From Actinomycetales bacterium (GTDB taxonomy: Bacteria > Actinomycetota > Actinomycetes > Actinomycetales > Microbacteriaceae), in NCBI GenBank assembly GCA_028868555.1, contig JAGWUG010000066.1:1-5762 (forward strand): 5,762 nt of DNA, given 5' to 3'. The stretch's first letter is position 1, and each line of letters begins with the position of its first letter. The notes under the pieces are model-generated. The model did no database searches and was not told the DNA's origin. It saw only the letters and a program-made list of their open reading frames with translations. The translations under genes and the position numbers were made by a program. Shown one piece after another: positions 1-5,163 of this stretch.

Positions 1-872
1 ACGCCCCAAACCCAGAAGACGTGCTCCCAGTAGTGCGGAACCGGGTTCTCTCCCTCGCGCTGGCGGCGGCCAACCTGAACCTCGGCCCAGTTGTGGTTTG
101 CGCCCCAGGCCACAGCCAACTTGATGCGCTTCTCCATGGCGGCGGTGCGTGGCGCGTAGTAACCACCAAGGCTCCAACCAACCACACCGATGCGGTCAGC
201 GTCGATTCCGTCCTGCTGCTCCAGCCAGTCGATCATCGGGGAGACAAAAGCCTCGGTGTCGACGCGAGCCTTGATGCCGCGGAGGCGAAGGGCCTCGCCG
301 GTGCCGCCGTGGTCAATCATCAGAGTGCTGATTCCGCGCTTGGCCAGCATCTGTGGGAACTGGCTGTAGTACATCATCTCCTTGGTGGAGTCCAGACCGT
401 TCAGCTGGATGATGACCGGGCTCGGCTTGCCGTCGGCGCGGGTGGCCTTGTAGAGGTAGCCCGGCAGCGCGGTGTCCTGGTAAGGAATGTCAACCTTTTC
501 CATAGGAGCGCCGGTGATCTCCACGTGCTTCATCAGGAGGTCGATGCTCTTCTGGTACGCGGCGTTGCGGCCGGCCCACTTTGGGCTCTGCAGGCGCTCG
601 GCCTGCGAGGTGTAAAGGCTGGCGCGGTAGTACTTCTCGCCCGCGCTGATTAGGCGGCCGGCCTTCTCGTCTGCCTGAGCCGACTCGAGAACGCGGTTCG
701 CCACTACTTCCCAGGAGTTGTAAAGCAGGTCAGTTCCGAAGTCGTCACCGTTCTTAGACGCCTCGAGCACCGGCTTGCAGGCACGGTCAACCTCGTCGAT
801 GTAGCCGCCGTTGTTGAGCGTGGCCACCACAGCCAAGCTCCAGACGTAATTGGTTGGGAAATACATAAACAT
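1..872 (-). CDS. Alpha/beta hydrolase, DHPON hydrolase/FrsA-like family (partial, 3' end missing)
   Basis: The first 290 codons of a serine alpha/beta hydrolase; the C-terminus lies beyond the left edge. Residues about 1-125 form an alpha-helical N-terminal cap region. The hydrolase core begins near residue 150 with the strand and oxyanion-type motif VIIQLNGLDSTKE (153-165), then the nucleophile elbow GWSLGG with Ser234. The NGLDSTKE block, helical cap and GxSLGG spacing match the family of 2,6-dihydroxypseudooxynicotine hydrolase of Arthrobacter nicotine catabolism, which splits a C-C bond beside a ring ketone; related members are esterases. The catalytic Asp and His should lie in the missing part. 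ATG at 872 is chosen because AAGGA sits 8 nt upstream; an in-frame ATG at 866 is the alternative. It lies 66 bp downstream of the FAD hydroxylase gene on the same strand, so co-transcription is likely. Its role is inferred to be C-C or ester cleavage of a pathway intermediate; family call firm, substrate unknown. Confidence 0.85.
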   Translation of the reverse strand, partial: MFMYFPTNYVWSLAVVATLNNGGYIDEVDRACKPVLEASKNGDDFGTDLLYNSWEVVANRVLESAQADEKAGRLISAGEKYYRASLYTSQAERLQSPKWAGRNAAYQKSIDLLMKHVEITGAPMEKVDIPYQDTALPGYLYKATRADGKPSPVIIQLNGLDSTKEMMYYSQFPQMLAKRGISTLMIDHGGTGEALRLRGIKARVDTEAFVSPMIDWLEQQDGIDADRIGVVGWSLGGYYAPRTAAMEKRIKLAVAWGANHNWAEVQVGRRQREGENPVPHYWEHVFWVWG

Positions 873-880
873 GACGGAAG

Positions 881-885
881 TCCTT
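881..885 (-). promoter_or_regulatory. Ribosome binding site of the alpha/beta hydrolase gene
   Basis: AAGGA on the minus strand ends 8 nt before the ATG at 872. It favours this start over the in-frame ATG two codons later. Confidence 0.6.
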
Positions 886-900
886 AGTTTGAAGCGTGAA

Positions 901-929
901 TGTATAGAGGCTTAGCGGAGCGTTTTATC
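901..929 (-). promoter_or_regulatory. Weak candidate promoter before the hydrolase gene
   Basis: On the minus strand TATACA (906-901) lies 17 nt after GATAAA (929-924), in the 66-bp gap between the hydroxylase stop and the hydrolase start. The -10-like box is reasonable, but the -35-like box is poor. No terminator is seen in the gap, so read-through from the hydroxylase gene is also likely. Confidence 0.22.
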
Positions 930-938
930 GGCGTGGAT

Positions 939-2063
939 TTACCAAGGCTGAGCCATGGCACCCATGGTCATGCCCATGATCTTGCCGGCTTCTTGGCCAG
1001 ACTCAGGGCCACCCTTGATCTCCAGGTCAACCAGAGCCAGGGTGTTGCGAACCACTAGGTCGGTGCGCGCCTTGCGGCGCTCCTCGTACTGGGTGAGCAG
1101 GTCGTCGAGGTCGCCATCGCGGGTCACGTACTCGGCCAGCAGGTAGGCGTCCTCGGAGCACTGGGCTCCACCCTGAGCAATCAGCGGAGGGCAGGCGTGC
1201 ACTGCGTCGCCGGTCACAATTACGCGACCATCGTGCCAGGACTCGTCAACGGCCCAGAGCCACTCGATCTCGGTGAAGTTCATGTAGTCGTCGTCCTTGA
1301 GGTTCTCGCGGATGAAGTCGAAGTGGCCGTGGTAGCCCTCCAGCAGGCGGCGCATCTCGTCTGCATCGGAGAGACCATTGTCTGGGCGCTGTGGCTTGGT
1401 TAGTACGAAGGCGTAGCAGAGGTCCTCGCTGATTGGGGTGTAGCCGGCCTTGTACTCTGGGCCACCGAAGGCGAGGCCCGAGCAGTCCATCTCTGGCTTG
1501 CGCTTGGTTACCACGCGCCAGATGCCCAGGCCCGAAGACTTCTTGTCGTGGGTGATGCCAACCATCTTGCGGGCGGTGGAGTTGATGCCGTCCGCGGCGA
1601 TGATCAGGTCAAAGTTGTCGTTGCTGCCGTCGCTCAGGTGAGCGGTGACATCGCTTGCGTTGTTGGTGTAACCGGTGAGCTCAGTGCCCAGGCGGACGTC
1701 AACGCCAAGATCGTGAATCATGTCCACGAGTACGGTCTGGATGTCGCTGCGGAGCGCACCCATGGTTGCTGGCAGGTCCTCGCCTCCGGCGTGCGCAATA
1801 GGCATGCGGGCAATCTGGTGGCCGCCTGCGGTGAAAGTCTCAAGCTCGTTGAAGCCCTGGCCCTTGATGGCCATCTTGTCGTAGGCGCCAATCAGGTTGA
1901 ACACCTTGAGGGCGTTGCCCTGCAGGGTAATTCCGTGGCCTACTCCGTACCACTGGTGAGCCTTCTCAACCAGGGTCACCTTGACGCCACGCTGCGCCAG
2001 GGAAACTGCTGCCACGCAACCGGTGATTCCGCCGCCAACTACTAGAACATTCTTGACTGCCAT
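939..2063 (-). CDS. FAD-dependent aromatic-ring hydroxylase (class A flavoprotein monooxygenase)
   Basis: A 374-residue, full-length NAD(P)H/FAD monooxygenase of the p-hydroxybenzoate hydroxylase/UbiH type, expected to insert one oxygen atom from O2 into an activated (phenolic or hydroxy-heteroaromatic) ring in the cytoplasm. Visible motifs: the N-terminal Rossmann FAD-binding turn VVGGGITG (8-15) with the ribose-binding acid Glu33; Arg105 in the conserved helix LRSDIQ; the DG motif DGINSTAR (158-165) for FAD/NAD(P)H; and the GD motif GDAVHACPPLIAQGG (285-299) for FAD ribityl binding. No signal peptide or C-terminal thioredoxin-like domain is present. An upstream in-frame ATG at 2111 would add 16 residues, but the Rossmann fold begins right after the ATG at 2063, which also has GGAG 8 nt upstream. 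It follows the LysR gene (114-bp gap) and precedes the alpha/beta hydrolase. Substrate cannot be told from sequence; a phenol-to-catechol step feeding the extradiol enzyme is inferred. Confidence 0.9.
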   Translation of the reverse strand: MAVKNVLVVGGGITGCVAAVSLAQRGVKVTLVEKAHQWYGVGHGITLQGNALKVFNLIGAYDKMAIKGQGFNELETFTAGGHQIARMPIAHAGGEDLPATMGALRSDIQTVLVDMIHDLGVDVRLGTELTGYTNNASDVTAHLSDGSNDNFDLIIAADGINSTARKMVGITHDKKSSGLGIWRVVTKRKPEMDCSGLAFGGPEYKAGYTPISEDLCYAFVLTKPQRPDNGLSDADEMRRLLEGYHGHFDFIRENLKDDDYMNFTEIEWLWAVDESWHDGRVIVTGDAVHACPPLIAQGGAQCSEDAYLLAEYVTRDGDLDDLLTQYEERRKARTDLVVRNTLALVDLEIKGGPESGQEAGKIMGMTMGAMAQPW

Positions 2064-2071
2064 AGTCCAAA

Positions 2072-2075
2072 CTCC
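2072..2075 (-). promoter_or_regulatory. Ribosome binding site of the FAD hydroxylase gene
   Basis: GGAG on the minus strand with an 8-nt spacer to the ATG at 2063. This site, with the position of the Rossmann motif, decides for 2063 over the upstream ATG at 2111. Confidence 0.55.
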
Positions 2076-2107
2076 GTTCAAAGAAGAGCACAGCCGTGCC
2101 CTGCCTC

Positions 2108-2116
2108 TCACGCTAT
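2108..2116 (-). promoter_or_regulatory. Candidate operator element ATAGCGTGA upstream of the hydroxylase
   Basis: The 9-mer ATAGCGTGA (minus strand) lies 45 bp before the hydroxylase start and recurs exactly, in the same orientation, at 3139-3147 in the divergent control region. A shared exact 9-mer in two spacers of one cluster suggests a common regulator site, probably for the local LysR protein. The spacers are short, so chance is not excluded. Confidence 0.35.
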
Positions 2117-2134
2117 TTCATTTTGAAGCGGCGC

Positions 2135-2158
2135 AAAAAATAACTGCCCCCAATGGGC
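2135..2158 (-). terminator. Candidate Rho-independent terminator after the LysR gene
   Basis: On the minus strand, 20 nt past the LysR stop, GCCC-ATTGG-GGGC can fold into a short GC stem and is followed by AGTTATTTTTT. The stem is only 4 bp with a 5-nt loop, so it may be a weak terminator or attenuator. If real, it separates LysR from hydroxylase transcription. Confidence 0.4.
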
Positions 2159-2178
2159 GGTATCGGCTGACAGATACC
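2159..2178. repeat. Inverted repeat GGTATC-N8-GATACC at the end of the LysR gene
   Basis: Perfect 6-bp arms (2159-2164 and 2173-2178) flank an 8-nt spacer and overlap the LysR stop codon. The same GGTATC half-site occurs twice in the divergent control region (3135-3140, 3157-3162). It may be a regulator site, or an RNA hairpin acting with the adjacent candidate terminator. Confidence 0.4.
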
Positions 2179-3092
2179 TAGGCCGCCAGCTGCAGCAGCG
2201 CGCTGTGCCCGATGATGAAGTCGCGAATCCAGACGTGCGCTGGATCCGAGTTGTGCGACTGGTGCCACCAGAGGGTGAGGTTGGCGTCAACGTGACCAAA
2301 TGGCGGGTCAACCACGATTACTGGAGAGTCGGCCGGGAGTCGCTTGGCTACTCGGCGCGGAGTGATGGCAACTAGATCGGTGCCGGCAACCACGTGGCCC
2401 AGCGGCAGGTAAGAGTTAGTCACCACGTGCGGTTTGAGCTGATAGCCCATCTCGTTGAGGCGGCGCTCCGGTGGCAGCAGGTGAGCGCGGCCAAACTTAC
2501 AGACCGCCTTCTCGGCAACCTGGAACTCTTCCCAGCTCAGTTCGCCGTTGACCAGATGCTTGTTGTTCTTGTCCACCAGACAGACGTAGTCATCGGTGAA
2601 GAGTTTGTGGTGGTCGCCCATGATGCCCACGCCTGGCACGGTCACCACAAAGTCGTTTACGGTCAGGTCGCGCGCGGAGTCGGTTGGCTCCGATGGCAGA
2701 CCCACGATGTCAAACGAAATTCCGGGTGCGGCTTCGAGTGCCAGAGCCAGGATTGGCTTCAGCTCGGTTGCCGAGTAGTCGGTGAGCATCAGGCGGAAAG
2801 TACGGGTGCTGGCGGCAGGGTCGAAGTCGCCCTCCGAACGCAGTGCGCGCTCAATCAGAGGCAAGGTGCGCTGCAGTTGTGGCAGCAGCAGTTGGCCCAT
2901 CGGTGTTAATTCGTAGTCGCGGCCAACGCGCACCAGAAGCTCATCATTGAACTGAAGTCGCAGGCGACTCAGTGCAGAAGACATCGACGACTGGCTCATG
3001 TTGATTCGGTCGCCGGCGCGGGTGACATTGGCCTCTTCCAGCAGGGCGCGCAGGGCAATCAGCAGGTTCAGGTCACGGCCTGGTCCAATCAT
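2178..3092 (-). CDS. LysR-type transcriptional regulator
   Basis: A 304-residue LysR-family regulator of normal length. Residues about 8-66 hold the winged helix-turn-helix: LNLLIALRALLEEANVTRAG, then the recognition helix region MSQSSMSSALSRLR (32-45) and the wing LLVRVGRDYELTPMG (52-66). Residues from about 93 form the periplasmic-binding-protein-like effector domain, ending with the segment WWHQSHNSDPAHVWIRDFI, which resembles the NodD/NahR-type subgroup that senses aromatic compounds. ATG at 3092 is supported by GAGGA 7 nt upstream. It is divergent from the extradiol dioxygenase gene across a 174-bp spacer, the usual arrangement when a LysR protein activates the divergent operon and represses itself. 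It is also co-directional with the hydroxylase gene. Effector is inferred to be a pathway aromatic or ring-cleavage product. Confidence 0.92.
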   Translation of the reverse strand: MIGPGRDLNLLIALRALLEEANVTRAGDRINMSQSSMSSALSRLRLQFNDELLVRVGRDYELTPMGQLLLPQLQRTLPLIERALRSEGDFDPAASTRTFRLMLTDYSATELKPILALALEAAPGISFDIVGLPSEPTDSARDLTVNDFVVTVPGVGIMGDHHKLFTDDYVCLVDKNNKHLVNGELSWEEFQVAEKAVCKFGRAHLLPPERRLNEMGYQLKPHVVTNSYLPLGHVVAGTDLVAITPRRVAKRLPADSPVIVVDPPFGHVDANLTLWWHQSHNSDPAHVWIRDFIIGHSALLQLAA

Positions 3093-3109
3093 GAATGCAT
3101 CCTCGCTTT

Positions 3110-3121
3110 GGGAATATTCCC
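3110..3121. repeat. 12-bp perfect palindrome GGGAATATTCCC
   Basis: The sequence reads identically on both strands and lies 17 bp upstream of the LysR start, next to its ribosome binding site. That position suits autorepression by a dimeric regulator. It is not related in sequence to the GGTATC elements, so a second regulator is possible. Confidence 0.45.
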
Positions 3122-3134
3122 CGGGTTGGGCTCT

Positions 3135-3162
3135 GGTATCACGCTATCAAATAGACGGTATC
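3135..3162. promoter_or_regulatory. Candidate LysR operator: paired GGTATC elements around ATAGCGTGA
   Basis: GGTATC at 3135-3140 and 3157-3162 are spaced about two helical turns apart, placing them on one DNA face. Between and overlapping them is TCACGCTAT (3139-3147), the exact 9-mer also found before the hydroxylase gene. The set fits cooperative binding of a LysR tetramer, but no clean T-N11-A box was identified. Confidence 0.38.
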
Positions 3163-3255
3163 CAGACTTGGGGGAGGCGGCTCGCCACCATTTCGCCTAG
3201 CCTAAATCCTGTTCGGCGCTGCCGCTGGCTCGTCGTCCCGTTTTTGCATCTACAC

Positions 3256-3261
3256 AAGGAG
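3256..3261 (+). promoter_or_regulatory. Ribosome binding site of the dioxygenase gene
   Basis: Consensus AAGGAG with a 5-nt spacer to the ATG at 3267; the strongest Shine-Dalgarno site in the window, consistent with high expression of the first operon gene. Confidence 0.7.
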
Positions 3262-3266
3262 CACCG

Positions 3267-4205
3267 ATGACCGAGCGCAAGATCTCCCACCTGCGTTACC
3301 TCGCCCTGGCCATGCCTAACTTCGAGGAGGAGCGCGACTTCTTCATCAAGCACTGGGGCCTCATCGAGGTCAAGGGCGACGAAAACACCAGCTACCTAGC
3401 GGCAGCCGGTTCGGACGAGGCCTACGTGGTTCGTCTCCGCAAGGGCGAGAAGCGCATCGACCTGGTTGGCTTCGCCGCCAAGGACCGCGCCGACGTTGAC
3501 TCCTTCTACCAGGAGCTGCTGGCCAAGGACGTTCAGATGGTTCACCCCCCTCAGGCGCTTTCCCAGTTCGACGGCGGCTACGGTTTCCGCTTCTTCGACG
3601 TTGACGGCCGCACCCTGGAGATCTCCACCGAGAACAAGGGCCAGGCATCGCGTCCAGTCAAGGAGCGCGAAGCCATTCCTGTGAAGCTCTCCCACGTAGT
3701 TTTCAACACCAGCAACCTGGCCAAGACCACCCAGTGGTGGCTTGACGTTCTGGGCTTCTCCATCAGCGACAGCCTGGTGAGCGACCACATGGGCGACATG
3801 ATGCACTTCCTGCGCTGCAACAAGGCGCACCACAGCATCGCCGTCGCGCAGGGTCCACACCACTCGCTGCACCACATGTCCTTCGAGATGCGCGGCATCG
3901 AAGAGTGGATGCGTGGCGCCGGCAAGATTCTCCGCGCCGGAACTCGCATGGTTTGGGGCCTCGGTCGCCACAACGCCGGTGACAACACCTTCGCCTACTT
4001 CATAGACCCTGCCGGCAACACCGTGGAGTACACCACCGAGCTGGCCACCATCGAGGACGAAGACGCTTGGGAACCACACAAGCTCAACATCCGCGAGGTT
4101 TCCACCCAGGACCAGTGGGGTACCGCAAACCCGATGAGCGAGTTTGTTGCCCGCGAGAGCTTCAACGACGTTGACCACGGCCTGTTCGTGGCTCCACCGC
4201 TATAA
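3267..4205 (+). CDS. Type I extradiol ring-cleavage dioxygenase (VOC superfamily)
   Basis: A 312-residue two-domain vicinal-oxygen-chelate protein of the 2,3-dihydroxybiphenyl/catechol 2,3-dioxygenase kind, predicted to open a catechol-like ring next to its hydroxyls with Fe(II) and O2 in the cytoplasm. The N-terminal module (about 5-122) lacks metal ligands; the C-terminal module (about 138-258) carries them: His143 (LSHVVF), His203 (LHHMSFE) and Glu254 (NTVEY). Other active-site residues known from BphC also line up: His189 (AHHSIA), His235 (GRH) and Tyr244 (FAYF). The full set argues for a working dioxygenase rather than a glyoxalase or bleomycin-binding protein. The tail after Glu254 is 58 residues, somewhat longer than in BphC, and could form a lid. 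First gene of the rightward operon, 30 bp before the RpiB-like gene. It presumably acts on the product of the FAD hydroxylase; substrate unknown. Confidence 0.9.
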   Translation: MTERKISHLRYLALAMPNFEEERDFFIKHWGLIEVKGDENTSYLAAAGSDEAYVVRLRKGEKRIDLVGFAAKDRADVDSFYQELLAKDVQMVHPPQALSQFDGGYGFRFFDVDGRTLEISTENKGQASRPVKEREAIPVKLSHVVFNTSNLAKTTQWWLDVLGFSISDSLVSDHMGDMMHFLRCNKAHHSIAVAQGPHHSLHHMSFEMRGIEEWMRGAGKILRAGTRMVWGLGRHNAGDNTFAYFIDPAGNTVEYTTELATIEDEDAWEPHKLNIREVSTQDQWGTANPMSEFVARESFNDVDHGLFVAPPL

Positions 4206-4235
4206 GCCACCAACAAGCAGTTTGCGAGGTTAGTT

Positions 4236-4769
4236 ATGCGCATTCACCTGGGAGCAGACCACAAGGGTTTTGCACTTGCCCGACAGCTGGAAGGCTGGCT
4301 GGCATCGGAGGGTCACGAAGTGGTCAACCACGGCGCGGCCGAGCTGGACAACGGCGACGACCACACCGTCTTTGACATTCTGGTTAGTCACGCCGTGATT
4401 GTTGACGAAGACAACGCCCTGGAGACCCGCGGCATCCTGGTGGGTGGCGACGGTTCCGGCGAGGTTATCTCGGCCAACAAGGTAAACGGTGCCCGTGCGT
4501 TCTCCGCGCTGACCACCGCGCAGGTGGAGGCCGCCCGCACCAACGCCAACGCCAACGTGCTGGTGATCCCGGCAGACTTCGTTGATCTGGCCACCGCCAA
4601 GCAGCTGGTTGCCAGCCTGGTGGCCACCCCGTTCTCGTACACCATCGATGCCGCTCGACGCATCATCCAAACCAATGAGTACGAGAACTCCAAGACCATC
4701 GAAGGCTGGAATGTTGCGGACGAGTTCCAAGACAGCGGCCTTCGCTACGCCAACCCCGGATCGCACTAG
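4236..4769 (+). CDS. RpiB/LacAB-fold isomerase-like protein, probably not a ribose-5-phosphate isomerase
   Basis: A 177-residue protein with the whole RpiB fold: GADHKGF (6-12), the GGDGSGEVISANKVNGARA block (70-88) with the Glu-type catalytic base Glu76 as in mycobacterial RpiB, and a C-terminal TPFS...RR segment (131-142). Key positions differ, by ungapped comparison with remembered RpiB sequences. The REHND ring-opening His is Asn103 (RTNANAN). The phosphate-binding Arg of the LGAR/GGR motif is Asp114. The next phosphate Arg (RHxRR) is Asp138, and its neighbouring His is Ala139. The DYP motif is DHT (42-44). Losing two positive charges for two negative ones argues against a phosphosugar substrate. 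The last about 30 residues extend past the usual core. ATG at 4236 has GAGGT 5 nt upstream. Sitting between the dioxygenase and the ABM protein, it may isomerise or tautomerise a ring-cleavage product (inference). Confidence 0.8.
   Translation: MRIHLGADHKGFALARQLEGWLASEGHEVVNHGAAELDNGDDHTVFDILVSHAVIVDEDNALETRGILVGGDGSGEVISANKVNGARAFSALTTAQVEAARTNANANVLVIPADFVDLATAKQLVASLVATPFSYTIDAARRIIQTNEYENSKTIEGWNVADEFQDSGLRYANPGSH
4540..4557 (+). repeat. Hexanucleotide microrepeat (CCAACG)x3 inside the RpiB-like gene
   Basis: Three perfect CCAACG copies encode the TNANAN stretch (102-107), exactly where RpiB proteins carry the conserved HND(A)N motif. Protein length over this segment is unchanged relative to RpiB, so it is probably convergent codon choice rather than a slippage insertion. 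Confidence 0.6.
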
Positions 4770-4810
4770 CTCCGGCTCGGCAACCCAAGCCAAAGAATAA
4801 GGAATACAAA

Positions 4811-5104
4811 ATGGCATTCGTATGCAGCGCAACCTGGACCGCCAAGGAAGGCTCCGCCCACATCGTGGCCGAGGCCCTCAAGCACCTCTCTCCTGCCTCG
4901 CGCACCGAAGAGGGCAACATCTACTACCAGGCCTACCAGGACCCATCGGCGCCTAACACCTTCCGCATCTTTGAGGTCTACAAGGACGAGGCCGCCTTCA
5001 AGGCACACGCCGAGTACGAGCACTTCAAGGAGTGGGCATTGGGTATGGCCATTCCTGAGCTAGAGGTTCGCCAGCGCGACTTCTACGAGACTCTCGACGT
5101 CTAA
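4811..5104 (+). CDS. ABM-domain protein (putative cofactor-free quinol monooxygenase, YgiN-like)
   Basis: A 97-residue single-domain protein of the antibiotic biosynthesis monooxygenase family, a dimeric ferredoxin-like fold. It shows the usual order: first strand MAFVCSATWTAKEG, a helix (about 15-30), the EEGNIYYQAYQDP strand (33-45), the NTFRIFEVYKDEAAFKAH block (49-66), and AEYEHFKEW (67-75), with His66 and His71 at positions where family members keep histidines. Full length, no signal peptide. Family members include quinol monooxygenases (YgiN, ActVA-Orf6) as well as proteins acting as isomerases or stabilisers, so catalysis is not proven. AAGGA lies 7 nt before the ATG. It sits 41 bp after the RpiB-like gene and 59 bp before the FAH-family gene. 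In context it could oxidise a quinol-type intermediate or remove a toxic quinone-forming by-product (inference). Confidence 0.82.
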   Translation: MAFVCSATWTAKEGSAHIVAEALKHLSPASRTEEGNIYYQAYQDPSAPNTFRIFEVYKDEAAFKAHAEYEHFKEWALGMAIPELEVRQRDFYETLDV

Positions 5105-5126
5105 ACAGCCTCGACTTCTATACAGC
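5093..5126 (+). repeat. 17-bp imperfect tandem repeat across the ABM stop codon
   Basis: Copy 1 (5093-5109) and copy 2 (5110-5126) are directly adjacent and match at 15 of 17 bases, differing at positions 7 (G/T) and 12 (A/T). Copy 1 contains the last codons and the TAA of the ABM gene. It looks like a small tandem duplication that lengthened the ABM-FAH spacer. Confidence 0.7.
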
Positions 5127-5129
5127 TTC

Positions 5130-5143
5130 GGCGGTTAGCCGCC
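5130..5143 (+). repeat. Small hairpin GGCGG-TTAG-CCGCC between ABM and FAH genes
   Basis: Perfect 5-bp GC arms with a 4-nt loop, 10 nt before the FAH-gene Shine-Dalgarno. No T-run follows, so it is not a standard terminator; it could serve as an mRNA stability or translation element. Confidence 0.4.
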
Positions 5144-5163
5144 ACAACCCTTCAAGGAACGTC

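Larger units (their letters stand above)
3093..3266. promoter_or_regulatory. Divergent control region between LysR and dioxygenase operon
   Basis: This 174-bp spacer must hold promoters for both arms. It contains a perfect 12-bp palindrome (3110-3121), two GGTATC direct repeats with start-to-start distance 22 bp (3135 and 3157), TATCA repeated 8 bp apart (3137, 3145), the imperfect dyad CTAT-CAA-ATAG (3144-3154), and a TANNNT-type -10 candidate TAGCCT (3198-3203) for the rightward operon. I found no convincing -35 box, as expected for an activator-dependent promoter. Confidence 0.6.

Noticed and set aside
21..653. A 210-codon open frame on the plus strand.
   Set aside because: It lies entirely antisense to the alpha/beta hydrolase frame, which has clear family motifs. 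Long antisense frames are expected here from the GC-rich codon bias.
1548..2045. A 165-codon open frame on the plus strand within the hydroxylase gene.
   Set aside because: Antisense to the conserved FAD-binding half of the hydroxylase; no motif of its own.
2064..2111. An N-terminal extension of the FAD hydroxylase starting at ATG 2111.
   Set aside because: The extra 16 residues (rich in Arg and Ser) precede the position where Rossmann-fold FAD enzymes normally begin. The inner ATG at 2063 has a well-spaced GGAG.
3168..3203. TTGGGG (3168) with TAGCCT (3198) as a sigma-70-type promoter for the rightward operon.
   Set aside because: The spacer would be 24 nt, too long for a normal promoter. 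TAGCCT alone is kept only as a -10 candidate.
3396..4178. A 260-codon open frame on the minus strand.
   Set aside because: It is antisense to the extradiol dioxygenase gene, whose metal ligands and ribosome binding site are intact. The translation is a low-complexity Val/Gly/Ala/Leu-rich shadow with no recognisable motif.
4230..4832. A 200-codon open frame on the minus strand.
   Set aside because: Antisense to the whole RpiB-like gene; glycine/valine-rich shadow with no motif.
5130..5143. Hairpin GGCGG-TTAG-CCGCC considered as a terminator ending the operon before the FAH-family gene.
   Set aside because: No T-run follows the stem, and the FAH gene has its ribosome binding site just downstream in the same orientation, so read-through is more likely.
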